Source: JAIVGV01 sp036389335 (GTDB lineage: Bacteria > Acidobacteriota > Blastocatellia > Pyrinomonadales > Pyrinomonadaceae). From it: 64,000 nt of DNA. Both the position numbers and the translations under genes were made by a program. Below are positions 62,404 to 64,000 of this stretch, one piece after another (position 1 is the first letter of the stretch; each line of letters opens with the position of its first letter). The stretch lies in assembly GCA_036389335.1 (NCBI GenBank), contig DASVQC010000072.1:53452-117451 (forward strand), written 5' to 3'. The notes under the pieces are model-generated. The model was given only the letters and a program-made list of their open reading frames with translations. It was not told where the DNA came from and did no database searches.

Positions 62404-62467
62404 TTTGCGTCTCCGGCGTCTCCGGCGTGATGTTTAATTCTCACGCCGGACGTGCCGGAGACGCAAA
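62404..62467. repeat. Word-repeat hairpin (GGCGTCTCC)
   Basis: Arms at 62404-62430 and 62441-62467 pair over 24 of 27 positions and consist of TCTCCGGCG words. It lies 33 bases upstream of the pyrophosphatase start. Confidence 0.7.
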
Positions 62468-62500
62468 GCAGATGCGGGGATTCTCTAGAGGTGAGATGCT

Positions 62501-63193
62501 ATGGCTGACGACGACAAGGCGCTCGGCGATCTGCTCGCGCTGCTCTTCCAGGCGCACCCGTGGCACGGCGTCGCGCCCTTCCACGAGTCGCCCGCAGTGG
62601 TCAACGCCTACATCGAGATCGTCCCGACCGACGCGGTGAAGTACGAGCTGGATAAGCCTTCGGGACACCTGAAGGTTGATCGACCGCAGCGCTTCTCCTC
62701 GATGTGCCCGACGCCCTACGGCTTCATCCCGCAGACCTACTGCGGCGTGCGCGTCGCCGAGCTGTGCGAGGCGCGCACGGGCCGCACAGGGGTTCGCGGC
62801 GACGGCGACCCGATGGACATCTGCGTCCTGACCGAGCGCCCCGCCGCGCACGGCGACTTCTTCGTCCGCGCCCGGCCCGTCGGCGGCCTTCGCATGATCG
62901 ACGGCGACGAGGCGGACGACAAGATCATCGCCGTCCTCGACGCGGACGTGACCTACGGGCACATCACGGACGTCGCCGAAGCGCCGCCGGGGCTGATAGA
63001 CCGCCTGCGCCACTACTTCCTCAGCTACAAGCAGCTGCCGCAGGACGACGCCCCGCGCCGCGTCGAGATCACGGACGTTTACGACCGCGCCGAAGCCTTC
63101 GACGTGATCCGCCGCAGCGCCGAAGACTACCGCACCCGCCACGGCGCGCCCGAAACGCGCATCGCGGAGCTGCGGCGTCTGCTCGGCAGGTGA
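62501..63193 (+). CDS. ppa: Inorganic pyrophosphatase (family I)
   Basis: The 230-residue protein starts at the ATG at 62501 with AGAGGTGAG about 6 bases upstream. Family I motifs: AYIEIVPTDAVKYELDKPSG, CPTPYGFIPQTYCG, the signature DGDPMDICVL with metal-binding aspartates, and IDGDEADDKIIAVLDAD. The Lys and Tyr substrate ligands (VKYELDK, HYFLSYKQLP) are present. It hydrolyses pyrophosphate to drive biosynthetic reactions in the cytoplasm. It is slightly longer than the typical 170-200 residues, with an N-terminal 30-residue extension. Confidence 0.92.
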   Translation: MADDDKALGDLLALLFQAHPWHGVAPFHESPAVVNAYIEIVPTDAVKYELDKPSGHLKVDRPQRFSSMCPTPYGFIPQTYCGVRVAELCEARTGRTGVRGDGDPMDICVLTERPAAHGDFFVRARPVGGLRMIDGDEADDKIIAVLDADVTYGHITDVAEAPPGLIDRLRHYFLSYKQLPQDDAPRRVEITDVYDRAEAFDVIRRSAEDYRTRHGAPETRIAELRRLLGR

Positions 63194-63204
63194 GCGCCGA
63201 CGGG

Positions 63205-63441
63205 TTACTGAGGGTTCGGATCGAGCCCCTCTTCGGCTCCGCAAATCGGGCAGACGAGCATTCGGTGTGAGGCGTCGCGCCAGCGGGCGAGGGCGGGGGC
63301 GGAGAGCGCGGGGTCGCGGTCTTCCGCCTCGCCTTCGGTGAAGAAACGTGCGCGCGAGCCCGTGCGGGGCTCGCGCGCTTTCGTCTCTTCGTGGCAGCGG
63401 CGGCACGTCCAGCCGAAGCCCTCGTTGATGAAGTGTTCCAT
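63205..63441 (-). CDS. Small zinc-binding hypothetical protein
   Basis: The 78-residue protein starts at the ATG at 63441, with GAGGGTGAG just before it (a GTG two codons upstream is possible). Two metal-binding pairs, CRRCHEE near residue 13 and CPICGAEEG near 65, frame a charged middle region. This looks like a zinc-finger protein of two knuckles. No family recognised. It converges on ppa, with only 11 bases between the stops. Confidence 0.65.
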   Translation of the reverse strand: MEHFINEGFGWTCRRCHEETKAREPRTGSRARFFTEGEAEDRDPALSAPALARWRDASHRMLVCPICGAEEGLDPNPQ

Positions 63442-63465
63442 GCTCACCCTCGCGCCGCGCCCGTC

Positions 63466-63912
63466 TCACTCGCGCGAAGCGGCGACGACCACGCCGACGA
63501 GCACCGCGGCCATGAGCCCGACGCTGACGATGCCGAGAACCTTCATGTTGTCCGCCGTGAGGTGTGAGCGCCGAACGCTTTTGACGTCCGCGTAGTCGAC
63601 CTTGATCGTCGTGCCGTCTTTGCTGTCGGTGAGCATGAAGTGATCTTCGGCGATCTCGGAGATGTAGCCGACGTTCTTCCCCTGTTCGCGCAGCTTCACC
63701 GCGACAAGCTCTCTGCCCGTGCCGATCTCTGCGACCTTCCTTTTAACTTTCTCGACCGCCTTCGCGTCGGCGGCCTCCTGCCCGCTCGTCTCCCGCTTCG
63801 CGGTCGCGTCGTCGCCGCCCCGCTTGTCTTTCGTGGCGGCGAGGACGCGGCCCGCGCCGCACAAATTAAGCAGCAGCGCCGACAGCGCGAAGCTCAGAAC
63901 CTTTTTCGTCAT
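63466..63912 (-). CDS. Secreted protein with SH3-like domain and C-terminal helix
   Basis: The 148-residue protein starts at the ATG at 63912, with GGAGACCACC upstream; a longer frame adds 14 residues. It has a signal peptide (MTKKVLSFALSALLLNLCGA), then a charged lysine-rich linker, then a small beta-barrel-like part: TGRELVAVKLREQGKNVGYI, DHFMLTDSKDGTTIKVDYAD, reminiscent of LSm/SH3-like folds. A C-terminal hydrophobic helix follows (VLGIVSVGLMAAVLVGVVVA). It is probably an envelope protein. Beyond it the window ends in a GC-rich run. Confidence 0.7.
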   Translation of the reverse strand: MTKKVLSFALSALLLNLCGAGRVLAATKDKRGGDDATAKRETSGQEAADAKAVEKVKRKVAEIGTGRELVAVKLREQGKNVGYISEIAEDHFMLTDSKDGTTIKVDYADVKSVRRSHLTADNMKVLGIVSVGLMAAVLVGVVVAASRE

Positions 63913-64000
63913 GGTGGTCTCCTGCGTTCCGTGGATGACTGACGCGGGAGACAAGGCAATCGGGGTGCCCCGACGAAAAACGCAGCCGCGGGGGGGGGGC

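Overview
The window reads as a chromosome piece of an Acidobacteriota bacterium, probably a Blastocatellia/Pyrinomonas-like lineage. This is inferred from gene content, not from a search. The pointers are a carboxypeptidase-regulatory/TonB-dependent (Oar-like) receptor, a VWFA-related protein of the acidobacterial type, a PrkA-YhbH-SpoVR set, DUF4388 and DUF5700 proteins, and very high GC with strong G/C third positions. No rRNA, tRNA or CRISPR array was recognised.

Two regions differ sharply. Bases 1 to about 16,480 are lower in GC and look like most of a Tn7-like transposon that runs off the left edge. Its core is tnsAB (TnsA and TnsB fused) - tnsC - tniQ at 9,131-14,770, with overlapping or touching reading frames. 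A second TniQ-like C-terminal piece, with the same repeated DNA-binding-like module, lies at the left edge. Cargo includes a TIR-domain effector of the CAP12/PCTIR type, followed on the same strand by two unknown genes; two XRE regulators; a lipoprotein; a small zinc-ribbon membrane protein; and, next to tniQ, a pair of membrane proteins that share a three-helix module. The right boundary is probably a 41-bp inverted repeat at 16,458-16,498, directly abutting the 3' part of a TonB-dependent receptor gene whose 5' part is missing from the window.

From 16.5 kb on the DNA is GC-rich host chromosome. At 16.5-24.7 kb are a GxxExxY gene inside its own inverted repeats, an HD-GYP protein, a TPR-DUF4388 protein, a cytochrome P450 and a DUF5700 protease-like protein. 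At 25-36 kb are envelope genes: a heptosyltransferase (GT9), heptose kinase RfaE1, DD-carboxypeptidase PBP4, a DapF-like protein lacking both catalytic cysteines, a 3D-domain protein and an asparaginase. A gene-free stretch at 36.2-36.8 kb carries a candidate structured RNA. At 36.8-46.8 kb are a PH-domain protein, a multi-domain response regulator, a lytic transglycosylase, alaS (with an AT-rich internal segment), recX and truB. At 47-60 kb is the PrkA / YhbH / SpoVR stress set, interleaved with an alpha/beta hydrolase, a TPR protein, a full-length Oar-like receptor and a frameshifted VWFA protein. The right end has SRPBCC and DUF3303 proteins, a His-rich membrane protein, inorganic pyrophosphatase and two small proteins.

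A recurring feature of the host part is intergenic hairpins built from short degenerate tandem words, a different word at nearly every site (20.1, 24.7, 33.0, 50.1, 60.2 and 62.4 kb).
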